A stretch of DNA of 6,227 nucleotides from Patescibacteria group bacterium (GTDB lineage: Bacteria; Patescibacteriota; Minisyncoccia; Phycocordibacterales; JAGLOS01): the NCBI GenBank assembly GCA_018814635.1, contig JAHIYV010000100.1, positions 1 to 6,227 of the forward strand, given 5' to 3'. Position numbers and translations under genes: made by a program. Within the stretch, counting starts at the first letter, position 1. Every line of letters starts with the position of its first letter. Under the pieces are notes generated by a model that saw nothing but the letters and a program-made list of their open reading frames with translations, searched no databases and had not been told where the DNA came from. Positions 1 through 5,931 of the stretch are shown here, piece after piece.

Positions 1-48
1 GATGGAAAAGATTCTTGGTTAGTACCACTTATTATTCCCAATAATTAA
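1..48 (+). CDS. Possible C-terminal fragment of an upstream gene
   Basis: Frame 1 is open from the window edge for 15 codons and ends in TAA at 46-48. The peptide DGKDSWLVPLIIPNN looks like ordinary protein, but it is too short to assign to a family. It would converge on the minus-strand HD gene, with the hairpin terminator at 218-258 serving both. The other two forward frames close even earlier. A chance open frame of this length is quite possible, so this is only a suggestion. Confidence 0.3.
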   Translation, partial: DGKDSWLVPLIIPNN

Positions 49-217
49 GCATTTTAACATTTTCCATTTTGATTTTTAATTTTTACATTTTTTATGACCT
101 TGGTTTTACTCACTTTTTGCAACCTTTGTTAAGGGTTTTGAATAGTGGCTAATTAGGTTTGGTCTAATAACAAAGAAAAAACAAATTAGTTTTTAGAAAA
201 TGGTATTACAAAAACAA

Positions 218-258
218 AAAAAAATCACTTGGAGGTTCGACCTCCAAGTGATTTTTTT
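218..258. terminator. Bidirectional intrinsic terminator
   Basis: This is a perfect inverted repeat: 218-236 pairs with 240-258 around the 3-base loop TCG. The core arm is TCACTTGGAGGT, flanked by seven A on one side and seven T on the other, so either strand yields a stem followed by a U-run. It starts 47 bases past the stop of the minus-strand HD gene, so it most likely ends that transcript. It could also stop any + strand transcript coming from the left edge. Confidence 0.9.
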
Positions 259-304
259 GATATTTTGAGTATTTTTTTGGTTACTCTTTTAATTTGTTAT
301 TTAA

Positions 305-1357
305 TTATTCTCTTATTTGGGCTTTTTCAAATTCAAATTGTTCTCTTTTGGATATTGCGTCTTGATAGGTAATTGGTTTGCCTGCATAAATATAATTTTT
401 TTCTTTGGATGCTTCAATTGCTTGTCCTACCCATTTGTTATCTTCTGGGTCTTTCAACATATTTTGCGCTTGTTCTGCGCTGTCAAAACCGCTCAATAGC
501 GCCGCTTCTCCTACACTAAGATGAATCCCATATTCCTTATACTCTAGGCAAAGTTGTTCATCTTGTTCTTTAAAAAAGGGCACTGCTGAACGAATAGCTA
601 AAACCTTCTTTCTTCCTTCTTCTCCTGCTAAAGCACGCATATCAACTGCCAAAAGGGTCTTTGCTATTTCATCTACCTGCAAGTGCATATTAGCTGCCAA
701 AAGGGTCTTTGCTATTTCATCTCCTTCTTCTGGATAAGGGTGTTCTATTTCTGCCATACCTTTTTCTTGAAGCGCTTGATTGACTTTTGTTAATATTTCA
801 TCCATAAAGCCGGGGTGTGGACCCATATGGGATTTAATTGCTTTTTTAATTCTATCTATCACTTCTTCTTTTTCTTCTTCAGTATAACCTTCTTCTAAAA
901 TCTTATCTAAAACCTCTGGGTGTGTATTAACAATTTCTTTAATTTCTTTAGCGGCCATGTCTCCATGAGCGGCTAATATATAATTAGGAATATCTACTAC
1001 TTCTGATGCTGGCTTGTCTCCTTTGTTTAGATCATGTAAGACAGCCGCTACTTCAAGCATCTTTAATTCTTTTTTACCTAGACCTTTTTGAATGCCTCTT
1101 TCAATACATAAATCTAAAACCTCCTGATTATGTTTCTCAAAAGCTTCTAACTGTTCTGAGTTAGATAAAGTTGAATCAGGACTTTGATAGCGCTGCTTAA
1201 CCAATTCAATCAATGAAGAAAAATTCTCTCCCGCCGCTTCCTTTTCTTTGTCAATTTCTTCAGTTTCTAGCTCTTGTTCTGTCCGAACGGGGTTTTCCTC
1301 TTCGGTTTCTTCGTTGATTAATCCTTCGAAATTATTTGGTTGTTCAAATGTTTCCAT
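305..1357 (-). CDS. HD-domain metal-dependent phosphohydrolase
   Basis: This is a 350-residue cytoplasmic protein with no signal peptide or membrane segment. Residues 1-45 are very rich in Glu and look disordered. Residues about 70-245 carry the HD-superfamily pattern: H76, the HD pair H108-D109 in AAVLHDLNKGDKP, H131 in AAHGD, H177 and H181 in KSHMGPHPG, and a closing Asp, probably D239 in LLAVDM. The spacing recalls YqeK-like and related HD hydrolases that split phosphate esters or nucleotides, but the substrate cannot be read from sequence. The helix with the last Asp is duplicated (residues 213-225 and 229-241), and the first copy has N223 in place of Asp. The C-terminal 100 residues are not recognised. 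The ATG at 1357 gives the longest frame and fits the promoter at 1499-1527; no clear SD precedes it. The gene is monocistronic, divergent from mraZ and terminated at 218-258. Confidence 0.82.
   Translation of the reverse strand: METFEQPNNFEGLINEETEEENPVRTEQELETEEIDKEKEAAGENFSSLIELVKQRYQSPDSTLSNSEQLEAFEKHNQEVLDLCIERGIQKGLGKKELKMLEVAAVLHDLNKGDKPASEVVDIPNYILAAHGDMAAKEIKEIVNTHPEVLDKILEEGYTEEEKEEVIDRIKKAIKSHMGPHPGFMDEILTKVNQALQEKGMAEIEHPYPEEGDEIAKTLLAANMHLQVDEIAKTLLAVDMRALAGEEGRKKVLAIRSAVPFFKEQDEQLCLEYKEYGIHLSVGEAALLSGFDSAEQAQNMLKDPEDNKWVGQAIEASKEKNYIYAGKPITYQDAISKREQFEFEKAQIRE
637..722 (-). repeat. In-frame 48-base-period tandem duplication inside the HD gene
   Basis: Bases 637-674 and 685-722 match at 36 of 38 positions with an offset of 48 bases (16 codons). 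They encode DEIAKTLLAANM (residues 213-224) and DEIAKTLLAVDM (residues 229-240). Both base differences change the protein: Ala/Val, and Asn/Asp at the position expected to bind metal. The near identity suggests a recent slippage or unequal recombination event. Confidence 0.9.
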
Positions 1358-1408
1358 ATAATATTTTTCTTATTTTATTACTCACTTAATAAATTCAAAT
1401 GCCCTCAT

Positions 1409-1482
1409 TAGACCTGCCCCTTAATTAGTTTCTACTCAAAATATAGAAATCTCGTTACAAAACTAATTAAGGGACAAGTCTA
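1409..1482 (-). promoter_or_regulatory. 24-bp stem-loop in the 5' leader of the HD gene
   Basis: Bases 1459-1482 and 1409-1432 form a 24-pair stem around a 26-base loop. Read as minus-strand RNA, all 24 positions pair, three of them as U.G. Read as + strand RNA, the same three positions are A.C mismatches. The stem begins about ten bases after the predicted transcription start and lies about 50 bases before the ATG. No U-run follows it, so it is not an obvious attenuator. It could protect the mRNA 5' end or bind a regulator. The inverted repeat is certain; its role is inferred. Confidence 0.6.
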
Positions 1483-1498
1483 TTCAAAATCTATCAAT

Positions 1499-1527
1499 AG
1501 TATAACCTTATCCATTAAATTATACAA
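1499..1527 (-). promoter_or_regulatory. Sigma-70-type promoter for the HD gene
   Basis: On the minus strand, TTGTAT (1527-1522) and TATACT (1504-1499) are separated by exactly 17 bases. The -10 matches the consensus at five of six positions; the -35 is weaker. Transcription would begin near 1492, giving a leader of about 135 bases that opens with the 1409-1482 stem-loop. Confidence 0.55.
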
Positions 1528-1563
1528 GTTTGGGAGCATCTTGGGAGGGGTGTTTCTTGAAAA

Positions 1564-1628
1564 TCTATTGGAGTCTATTGGAGGTCTATTGGAGCCCAAC
1601 TCCAATAGACCTCCAATTTGGCTTTTTT
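1564..1628 (+). terminator. Terminator-like perfect hairpin made of repeated 10-mers
   Basis: The 10-mer TCTATTGGAG occurs at 1564-1573, 1574-1583 and 1585-1594, and inverted at 1600-1609. Bases 1577-1594 pair perfectly with 1600-1617 (18 bp, 5-base loop CCCAA), and a run of six T starts at 1623. This resembles a rho-independent terminator for + strand transcripts, which would shield mraZ from transcription entering from the left, although no + strand gene is visible just upstream. The extra direct copies are not needed for a terminator and could serve as protein-binding sites. Confidence 0.5.
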
Positions 1629-1664
1629 ACATTTTGACTTTTTTCAAACTGTGGATAACTTTGT

Positions 1665-1693
1665 TTGCATTGTGGAAGGGGGTGGTATATAGT
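1665..1693 (+). promoter_or_regulatory. Possible promoter of the mraZ operon
   Basis: TTGCAT (1665-1670) and TATAGT (1688-1693) are 17 bases apart. The -10 matches at five of six positions; the -35 keeps only TTG. Transcription would start near 1700, about 90 bases before mraZ. The site lies within the GTGG array, as expected for MraZ autorepression, and that positional logic supports it as much as the hexamers do. A TTGACT at 1634-1639 is an alternative -35 without a good partner. Confidence 0.4.
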
Positions 1694-1718
1694 GGTAGTT
1701 AAGTGGGAAAAAGTGGGA
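1672..1718 (+). promoter_or_regulatory. MraZ operator: array of GTGG boxes
   Basis: GTGG begins at 1672, 1682, 1692, 1703 and 1713, which is a 10-11 base rhythm. The last two boxes are exact 10-base direct repeats (AAGTGGGAAA at 1701-1710 and 1711-1720). Known MraZ operators are tandem TGGGA-type boxes with a 10-base period upstream of mraZ, so both sequence and place fit. An inverted TTTCCCAC follows at 1725-1732, and another GTGGG lies at 1771, just before the gene. Binding here would cover the candidate promoter and repress the operon. Confidence 0.75.
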
Positions 1719-1790
1719 AACCTATTTCCCACGATTAGGCGCCAAAAGTTAGAGTATTTTTTTGTAAGCCGTGGGTAATTCTTTTTTATT

Positions 1791-2225
1791 ATGTTAATAG
1801 GCGAATACACACATACATTAGATGAAAAGAGACGTCTTTCGTTACCATCAAAATTTCGTAAAGAAATTGGGAAAAAGGTCGTTATTACAAAGGGCTTGGA
1901 AGGTTGTTTGTTCGTGTACTCAACCAAGCAATGGGAAAAGGTAACCTCAAAATTAACAGGGCTTTCCCTTGGCCAGGCAAATACGCGCGATTTTAATCGT
2001 TATATGTTAGGCAGCGCTGTTGAAACCGATGTAGATCCGATAGGCCGTATCCTTGTTCCAGATTTTCTGAAATATTTTGCAAACCTTCAAAGCAAAGTTT
2101 CGTTAATAGGTGTTCATGACAGGATAGAAATATGGAACGAAAAAGCTTGGACTAACTACAAAGGTCGCGTTGAGAAACAAGCAGATGTGTTGGCAGAAAA
2201 GTTGGGTGAGATTGGAGCAATTTAG
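1791..2225 (+). CDS. mraZ: Transcriptional regulator MraZ
   Basis: This 144-residue protein is close to the usual family length. It has two SpoVT-AbrB-like DNA-binding repeats. The first signature is DEKRRLSLP (residues 11-19), with Arg where the family usually has Gly. The second is the canonical DPIGRILVP (82-90). MraZ forms ring-shaped oligomers that bind spaced TGGGA-type boxes and control the dcw operon, and such boxes lie directly upstream at 1672-1718. The ATG at 1791 begins with the MLIGEYTHTLD N-terminus usual for the family; no SD precedes it, only a T-rich stretch. It is the first gene of a tight operon, 12 bases before rsmH, so it probably represses itself together with rsmH, the ftsL-like gene and the PBP gene. 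Confidence 0.95.
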   Translation: MLIGEYTHTLDEKRRLSLPSKFRKEIGKKVVITKGLEGCLFVYSTKQWEKVTSKLTGLSLGQANTRDFNRYMLGSAVETDVDPIGRILVPDFLKYFANLQSKVSLIGVHDRIEIWNEKAWTNYKGRVEKQADVLAEKLGEIGAI

Positions 2226-2237
2226 CTAGACCCTAAA

Positions 2238-3137
2238 ATGACAGAACACATACCAGTTCTTTTAAATGAAACAATAGATTGGTTGAAGCTTACTAAGGGC
2301 GATGTGGTTGTTGATGGAACTATCAATACTGCGGGGCATAGCCTTGAAATTTGCAAACATATTGGCAGTACAGGTCATTTAATAGGGATTGATGAGGATA
2401 AAGATGCCCTCGCATTTGCAAAGAAAAACTTGAAAAATGTTACGCCCAAACATACATTACTTCACGGCAATTATCGTGATATGGATACTTTGCTCACCCG
2501 TATAGGTATTACAAAAGTAGATAAAATTTTACTTGATATTGGATTATCAAACCGGCAATTATTTGATTCGGGTCGAGGATTTTCTTTCGCAAAAAACGAA
2601 CCCTTATTAATGACTTTTAATTCTAATCCCCACAAAGATAAATTAACTGCGGAAGAAATAGTAAATTGTTGGGATGAAGAAAATATTGCGGACATTATTT
2701 ATGGATATGGTGACGAGCGTTTTGCAAGAGTAATTGCAAGAAACATTATTCAAGCTCGTTCCACAAAAAAAATCTCAACAACTTTTGAGTTGGTTGAAAT
2801 TATTGAAAAAAGTGTTCCATCGCGTGCCAAAAACAAACGATTACATTCCGCAACTAAAACATTTCAAGCTCTCCGAATTACCGTCAATGATGAGCTTCAA
2901 GCGCTAAAAGAGGGGATTGATAAAGGAATAAATTTATTAAATCCTAATGGGCGAATGGTAATTATTTCTTTTCACAGTGGAGAAGATAGAATAATCAAAA
3001 ATATGTTCAGAGAAAAACAAAAAGAAAAAATTGTAGAGATTCTTACCAAAAAACCCACCACACCATCTATTGAAGAAGTAAAGACAAACCCAAAGGCCCG
3101 AAGCGCCAAATTGCGCGCAATTAAAAAAAATAATTAA
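2238..3137 (+). CDS. rsmH: 16S rRNA (cytosine(1402)-N(4))-methyltransferase RsmH
   Basis: This 299-residue protein is slightly shorter than E. coli RsmH (313). It transfers a methyl group from SAM to N4 of C1402 in the decoding centre of 16S rRNA. Family landmarks appear in order: HIPVLLNE (4-11), the SAM loop DGTINTAGHS (26-35), IDEDKDAL (51-58), LLDIGLSNRQL (98-108), GRGFSF (112-117), GDERFARVIA (158-167), TKTFQALRITVNDEL (206-220), SFHSGEDR (244-251) and NPKARSAKLR (284-293). Two sites are unusual: the SAM loop lacks the glycine-rich GxGG form, and LDMRMD after GFSF is replaced by LLMTFN (123-128). The rest is well kept, so it is probably active. No SD is visible before the ATG. It sits second in the operon, its standard place. 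Confidence 0.95.
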   Translation: MTEHIPVLLNETIDWLKLTKGDVVVDGTINTAGHSLEICKHIGSTGHLIGIDEDKDALAFAKKNLKNVTPKHTLLHGNYRDMDTLLTRIGITKVDKILLDIGLSNRQLFDSGRGFSFAKNEPLLMTFNSNPHKDKLTAEEIVNCWDEENIADIIYGYGDERFARVIARNIIQARSTKKISTTFELVEIIEKSVPSRAKNKRLHSATKTFQALRITVNDELQALKEGIDKGINLLNPNGRMVIISFHSGEDRIIKNMFREKQKEKIVEILTKKPTTPSIEEVKTNPKARSAKLRAIKKNN

Positions 3138-3144
3138 AATCAAA

Positions 3145-3471
3145 ATGACACAAACAATGGCACAAACACAAACTACACAATTTAATATCTTCTCGGCATT
3201 ATTTTATAGCTTACTAACAATTCTTTTTGTTGGAATTTTAATGTATATTTTTTTTGTTTATACAGCAACAATGACCGTAGTTCATCGCAAATTACTTGAG
3301 AAGCAAATAGTGACAACAACTATTCGCGCAAGTAAACTTGAGCATAATTATATGGAGCTTCTTACTTTAGTTACCCCATCACTTGCTCAGTCTTTAGACT
3401 TCATTGAATCACAAAATATTATGTTTGCGCAATATGATACACGACAAGATTTAGCTAAAATTGATCACTAA
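3145..3471 (+). CDS. FtsL-like small bitopic division protein
   Basis: This 108-residue protein has a short Gln/Thr-rich N-terminus, one hydrophobic helix at about residues 15-39 and a polar helical region at about 44-75 that could form a short coiled coil. That is the layout of FtsL and FtsB-type proteins, which hold the septal transpeptidase FtsI and FtsW together. FtsL is too divergent to identify by sequence alone, so the call rests on topology, size and its place between rsmH and the PBP gene. It starts 7 bases after rsmH, and its stop overlaps the next start in TAATG. A second ATG at 3157 (residue 5) follows a near repeat of the first 12 bases and is a possible alternative start; neither has an SD. 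Confidence 0.65.
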   Translation: MTQTMAQTQTTQFNIFSALFYSLLTILFVGILMYIFFVYTATMTVVHRKLLEKQIVTTTIRASKLEHNYMELLTLVTPSLAQSLDFIESQNIMFAQYDTRQDLAKIDH

Positions 3472-5189
3472 TGTTAACACAAACGAGTATTCAACGAGCT
3501 TGGATTTTATATGCAGGAGTGGTAATTGTTGCTTTGTTGCTTGTGAGTCAGTTATTTTTAGTACAAATTGTAAATGGTGAAAAATATACCAAAGAGGCTC
3601 AAGAGCAATATGTTGGTGTACGGTCAACAATATTTGACCGTGGAACAATTTATTTTTCACAAAAAAACGAAGCGCTAATTTCTGCGGCAACACTTAAATC
3701 TGGCTTTAGTTTAATTATTAATCCTTCAAAAATAGAAAATGCAGAAGAAGTCTATAAAAAGCTTTCTGAACTAGTAGAGATTGACAAAAAAGTTTTTTTA
3801 TCTCGAGCGGAAAAAGTAAACGATCCGCATGAAGAGATTTTAAGACAACTCGACAAAGAAACTGCCCAAGCAATTCAAAATTTAAATTTAGAAGGTGTTA
3901 TGCTTGTGCGCGAACAGTGGCGGTTTTATCCTGCTGGTAGTTTGGCGTCGCAGACACTTGGTTTTGTTGGATATAAAGGCAACACGCTTTCTGGTAGATA
4001 TGGCTTGGAGCGAACATATAATGATATTTTACAAAGAGGCGAAAACAAACTCCCAGTGAATTTTTTTGCGGAACTGTTTTCGAACTTAAGCAAAATTATA
4101 CAAACTAATACGAAAAATACTCGCGAGGGAGATATTATTACTACGCTAGAATTTTCTACACAAGATACTCTGGAAAAAGAGCTGGAAGAAATTAAAAACA
4201 AATGGAATGCTGATGGCGTTGGTGGATTAATTATTAATCCTCAAACGGGAGCAATTTATGCATTAGGTAATCTTCCAAATTTTAACCCTAATTCTTTTAA
4301 CACGGTTTCCGACCAAAGTGTGTTTTCAAACCCATTAGTTGAAAATGTCTATGAAATGGGTTCTATTGTAAAATCACTTACTATGGCTATTGGCTTAGAT
4401 GCTGGTGTTGTGTCTTCTGATTCAACTTATTACGATAAAGGATATTTATGGCTTGATGGCAAAAAAATTCAAAATTATGACGGTAGAGGGCGTGGCACTA
4501 CAACAATGCAGAATGTTTTAAATAAATCACTTAATACGGGAGCTGTGCATGTTATGCGAGAAGTTGGGAAAGAGACATTTCGTGATTATATGTATGACCT
4601 TGGAATTAATCAAAAAACAAATATAGATCTTCCAAATGAAACCAAAGGCCTTACTTCCAATTTAATTAACGGAAAAGAAGTGGACTATGCCACGGCATCG
4701 TTTGGACAAGGATTTGCTGTTTCCCCGATTGTCATAACACGAGCGTTGTGCGCGTTAGCGAACGGGGGATATTTAATTACTCCCCATGTTGTTAGTGAAA
4801 TAAATTATGACATAGGATTTCCTCAAAAGATTGAAGTACAAAAAGGGAAACAAATCTTAAAAAAACAAACCTCCGAAAAAATCTCTCGTATGCTTGTTGA
4901 AGTTGTAGACACAGCTCTTTTGAATGGTTCTGTAAAAAATGAAAAATATTCTGTTGCGGCAAAAACCGGAACTGCCCAAATGGCAAAACAAGATGGTTCA
5001 GGTTATTATGATGATAGATATTTTCATTCGTTTTTTGGTTATTTTCCAGCATATGATCCCAAGTTTCTCGTCTTTTTGTATGTTACAAACCCCAAAGGCG
5101 TTCAATACGCTTCCGAAACATTAACAAAACCGTTCATAAATATCACAAAATTTTTAATTAACTATTACGCAATACCACCTGATCGCTAG
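3471..5189 (+). CDS. ftsI: Class B penicillin-binding protein, peptidoglycan D,D-transpeptidase (FtsI/PBP2 type)
   Basis: This 572-residue protein is near the length of E. coli FtsI (588). It cross-links peptidoglycan stem peptides at the outer membrane face, most likely during septation. A membrane anchor lies at about 11-33. The PBP dimerisation domain follows at about 45-215, including REQWRFYPAG (147-156) and the TLGFVG turn (162-167). The transpeptidase domain spans about 248-562. All three active-site motifs are present: SxxK as S298-I-V-K301, SxN as S353-L-N355, and KTG at 498-500. The usual EPGSTFK around the serine is EMGSIVK here. FGQGFAVSP (411-419) is also typical. There is no PASTA domain. 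The ATG overlaps the stop of the FtsL-like gene by one base, which implies translational coupling. The dcw setting favours FtsI over an elongation PBP2. It is the last gene of the operon. Confidence 0.93.
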   Translation: MLTQTSIQRAWILYAGVVIVALLLVSQLFLVQIVNGEKYTKEAQEQYVGVRSTIFDRGTIYFSQKNEALISAATLKSGFSLIINPSKIENAEEVYKKLSELVEIDKKVFLSRAEKVNDPHEEILRQLDKETAQAIQNLNLEGVMLVREQWRFYPAGSLASQTLGFVGYKGNTLSGRYGLERTYNDILQRGENKLPVNFFAELFSNLSKIIQTNTKNTREGDIITTLEFSTQDTLEKELEEIKNKWNADGVGGLIINPQTGAIYALGNLPNFNPNSFNTVSDQSVFSNPLVENVYEMGSIVKSLTMAIGLDAGVVSSDSTYYDKGYLWLDGKKIQNYDGRGRGTTTMQNVLNKSLNTGAVHVMREVGKETFRDYMYDLGINQKTNIDLPNETKGLTSNLINGKEVDYATASFGQGFAVSPIVITRALCALANGGYLITPHVVSEINYDIGFPQKIEVQKGKQILKKQTSEKISRMLVEVVDTALLNGSVKNEKYSVAAKTGTAQMAKQDGSGYYDDRYFHSFFGYFPAYDPKFLVFLYVTNPKGVQYASETLTKPFINITKFLINYYAIPPDR

Positions 5190-5248
5190 GGGGTGGGGTG
5201 ATGAAATATTCCAAAAATTAACCCGAGAAAAGGAGGATTCTTTAGGGA

Positions 5249-5279
5249 GTGTCGCAAAAGATATATTGTGCGACACAAT
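5249..5279 (+). terminator. Possible terminator hairpin after the dcw operon
   Basis: GTGTCGCA (5249-5256) pairs perfectly with TGCGACAC (5269-5276) around a 12-base loop. An alternative, smaller hairpin pairs ATTGTG (5265-5270) with CACAAT (5274-5279) and excludes the first. The hairpin lies about 60 bases after the PBP stop. The downstream sequence is only moderately T-rich (AATCTTTTCCCC), so termination is possible but not clear. The two exclusive folds could also act as a switch. Confidence 0.35.
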
Positions 5280-5280
5280 G

Positions 5281-5364
5281 TTAATCTTTTCCCCTTCTAC
5301 TCTTTTTGAACAACTCAATATGTTGGGCACGGTTAAAATCTCTATTATCTTGTGTTTCTTGCAT
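5281..5364 (-). CDS. Doubtful small ORF
   Basis: A minus-strand ATG at 5364 opens 27 codons with a charged product (MQETQDNRDF, then RAQHIELFKKSRRGKD at the C-terminus) and ends in TAA just before the 5249-5279 hairpin. The frame stays open upstream to 5442 with a hydrophobic stretch but without an earlier ATG; a TTG lies at 5379-5377. It could be the end of a decayed gene or pure chance. There is no SD, promoter or recognisable family. Confidence 0.15.
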   Translation of the reverse strand: MQETQDNRDFNRAQHIELFKKSRRGKD

Positions 5365-5429
5365 TACTGATACTAACAAAGGTACTAGGTTGAGGAAAAT
5401 TTTTAAAAGGTATTTTTTATTTAATCTTG

Positions 5430-5447
5430 TGTAAAAAAATTTTTACA
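5430..5447. repeat. AT-rich near-palindrome
   Basis: TGTAAAAA (5430-5437) and TTTTTACA (5440-5447) are perfect inverted copies around AA, set in a long A/T-tract stretch. It could be a dimeric regulator site or bent DNA, but no adjacent promoter points to a target. In such AT-rich DNA, chance is a fair explanation. Confidence 0.35.
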
Positions 5448-5611
5448 AATTTATAAAATTTTCTATTTATGTTACTTTGCTTTAATTACCTAAAACTTTC
5501 GGGTTTAAAAAGAAAATAAAGGTACTAAGGTATGGCTTCTTTTTTTTATTTAGAAATTTGGTCAATTAGACTAATATACCTTTTTCTAAAAACTACTTTG
5601 TTTTTTCTTTT

Positions 5612-5706
5612 CTTGTCATCCCGCGCTTTGATACGGGATCCAGGGCTATTAACCACGATTTCTGGACACAAAGCACCGGATGACAAGAATTTTACACGGG
5701 ATGACA
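5612..5706. repeat. REP/MITE-like palindromic intergenic repeat
   Basis: CTTGTCATCC (5612-5621) and GGATGACAAG (5678-5687) are perfect terminal inverted repeats. Inside, ATCCCG (5618-5623) pairs with CGGGAT (5634-5639) and is followed by the typical CCAG. A third end-like copy, CGGGATGACA, lies at 5697-5706. From memory, the TGTCATCCCG...CGGGATCCAG motif is a widespread intergenic palindrome in many bacterial genomes and draft contigs. A degenerate relative (ATTCCACGCCTTCGC at 5721-5735) follows. No transposase is present, so any movement would need help in trans. Confidence 0.65.
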
Positions 5707-5801
5707 AAATACTATTTTTGATTCCACGCCTTCGCATAGACGCATGGGACATACTTTTCAATTTTTCATTTCCACGCTCCCCCACCCGACTGAAAGAAAA
5801 T

Positions 5802-5830
5802 TTGACAAAATAAACAAAGTATGCTATACT
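5802..5830 (+). promoter_or_regulatory. Strong extended -10 sigma-70-type promoter
   Basis: A perfect TTGACA (5802-5807) is separated by 17 bases from TATACT (5825-5830). TG at 5822-5823 gives the extended form TGCTATACT. Transcription should start near 5837, leaving a leader of about 95 bases before the ATG at 5932. This is the best promoter in the window and has no obvious operator over it, which suggests that control acts after initiation, on the leader RNA. Confidence 0.85.
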
Positions 5831-5879
5831 GTATTTAGGATTTGAGAACAACTTGTTTTTTGATAATTAAATAACTTTT

Positions 5880-5924
5880 ACCCCCTTTTGAATTTATAAA
5901 AATTTTGTAAGTTCAAAAGGGGGT
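5880..5924 (+). promoter_or_regulatory. Leader hairpin that buries the Shine-Dalgarno sequence
   Basis: Bases 5880-5900 pair with 5904-5924 around a 3-base loop. The lower 13 pairs (ACCCCCTTTTGAA with TTCAAAAGGGGGT) are perfect. The upper eight are AU-rich and include two U.G pairs (5893 with 5911, 5897 with 5907). The 3' arm contains the SD-like GGGGGTGA (5919-5926), five bases before the ATG at 5932. The fold would hide the ribosome site, so translation should need opening by heat, a ligand, an antisense RNA or a protein. No U-run follows, so it is not an intrinsic terminator. Confidence 0.75.
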
Positions 5925-5931
5925 GAAAAAA

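Larger units (their letters stand above)
5190..5801. other. Intergenic region with no convincing gene
   Basis: About 610 bases separate the PBP gene from the promoter at 5802. The region holds a hairpin pair (5249-5279), an AT-rich near-palindrome (5430-5447), a REP/MITE-like palindromic repeat (5612-5706) and the direct repeat AAAGGTACTA at 5378-5387 and 5518-5527. AGGAGG at 5231-5236 precedes only an 11-codon GTG frame at 5249. Open frames across 5532-5851 on both strands run through the palindromic repeat and are low-complexity or repeat-derived, so they are not called as genes. Confidence 0.6.

Noticed and set aside
1564..1609. Possible CRISPR-like or satellite repeat array
   Set aside because: The unit is only 10 bases, there are no spacers of regular length and no cas genes. 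The copies are explained by a hairpin with an extra direct repeat.
1586..1927. Minus-strand frame of 113 codons across the mraZ start
   Set aside because: It covers the hairpin, the GTGG array and the mraZ 5' end. The product is low in normal domain features and mraZ is unmistakable on the other strand.
2471..5124. Several 60-90 codon frames antisense to or out of frame with rsmH, the ftsL-like gene and the PBP gene
   Set aside because: They lie inside well-supported genes, have no start signals and show no family features.
5532..5851. Overlapping open frames of about 93 and 101 codons on opposite strands
   Set aside because: Both run through the palindromic repeat at 5612-5706, have no SD or recognisable domain, and overlap almost completely. 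The minus-strand frame also begins beyond the strong + promoter.
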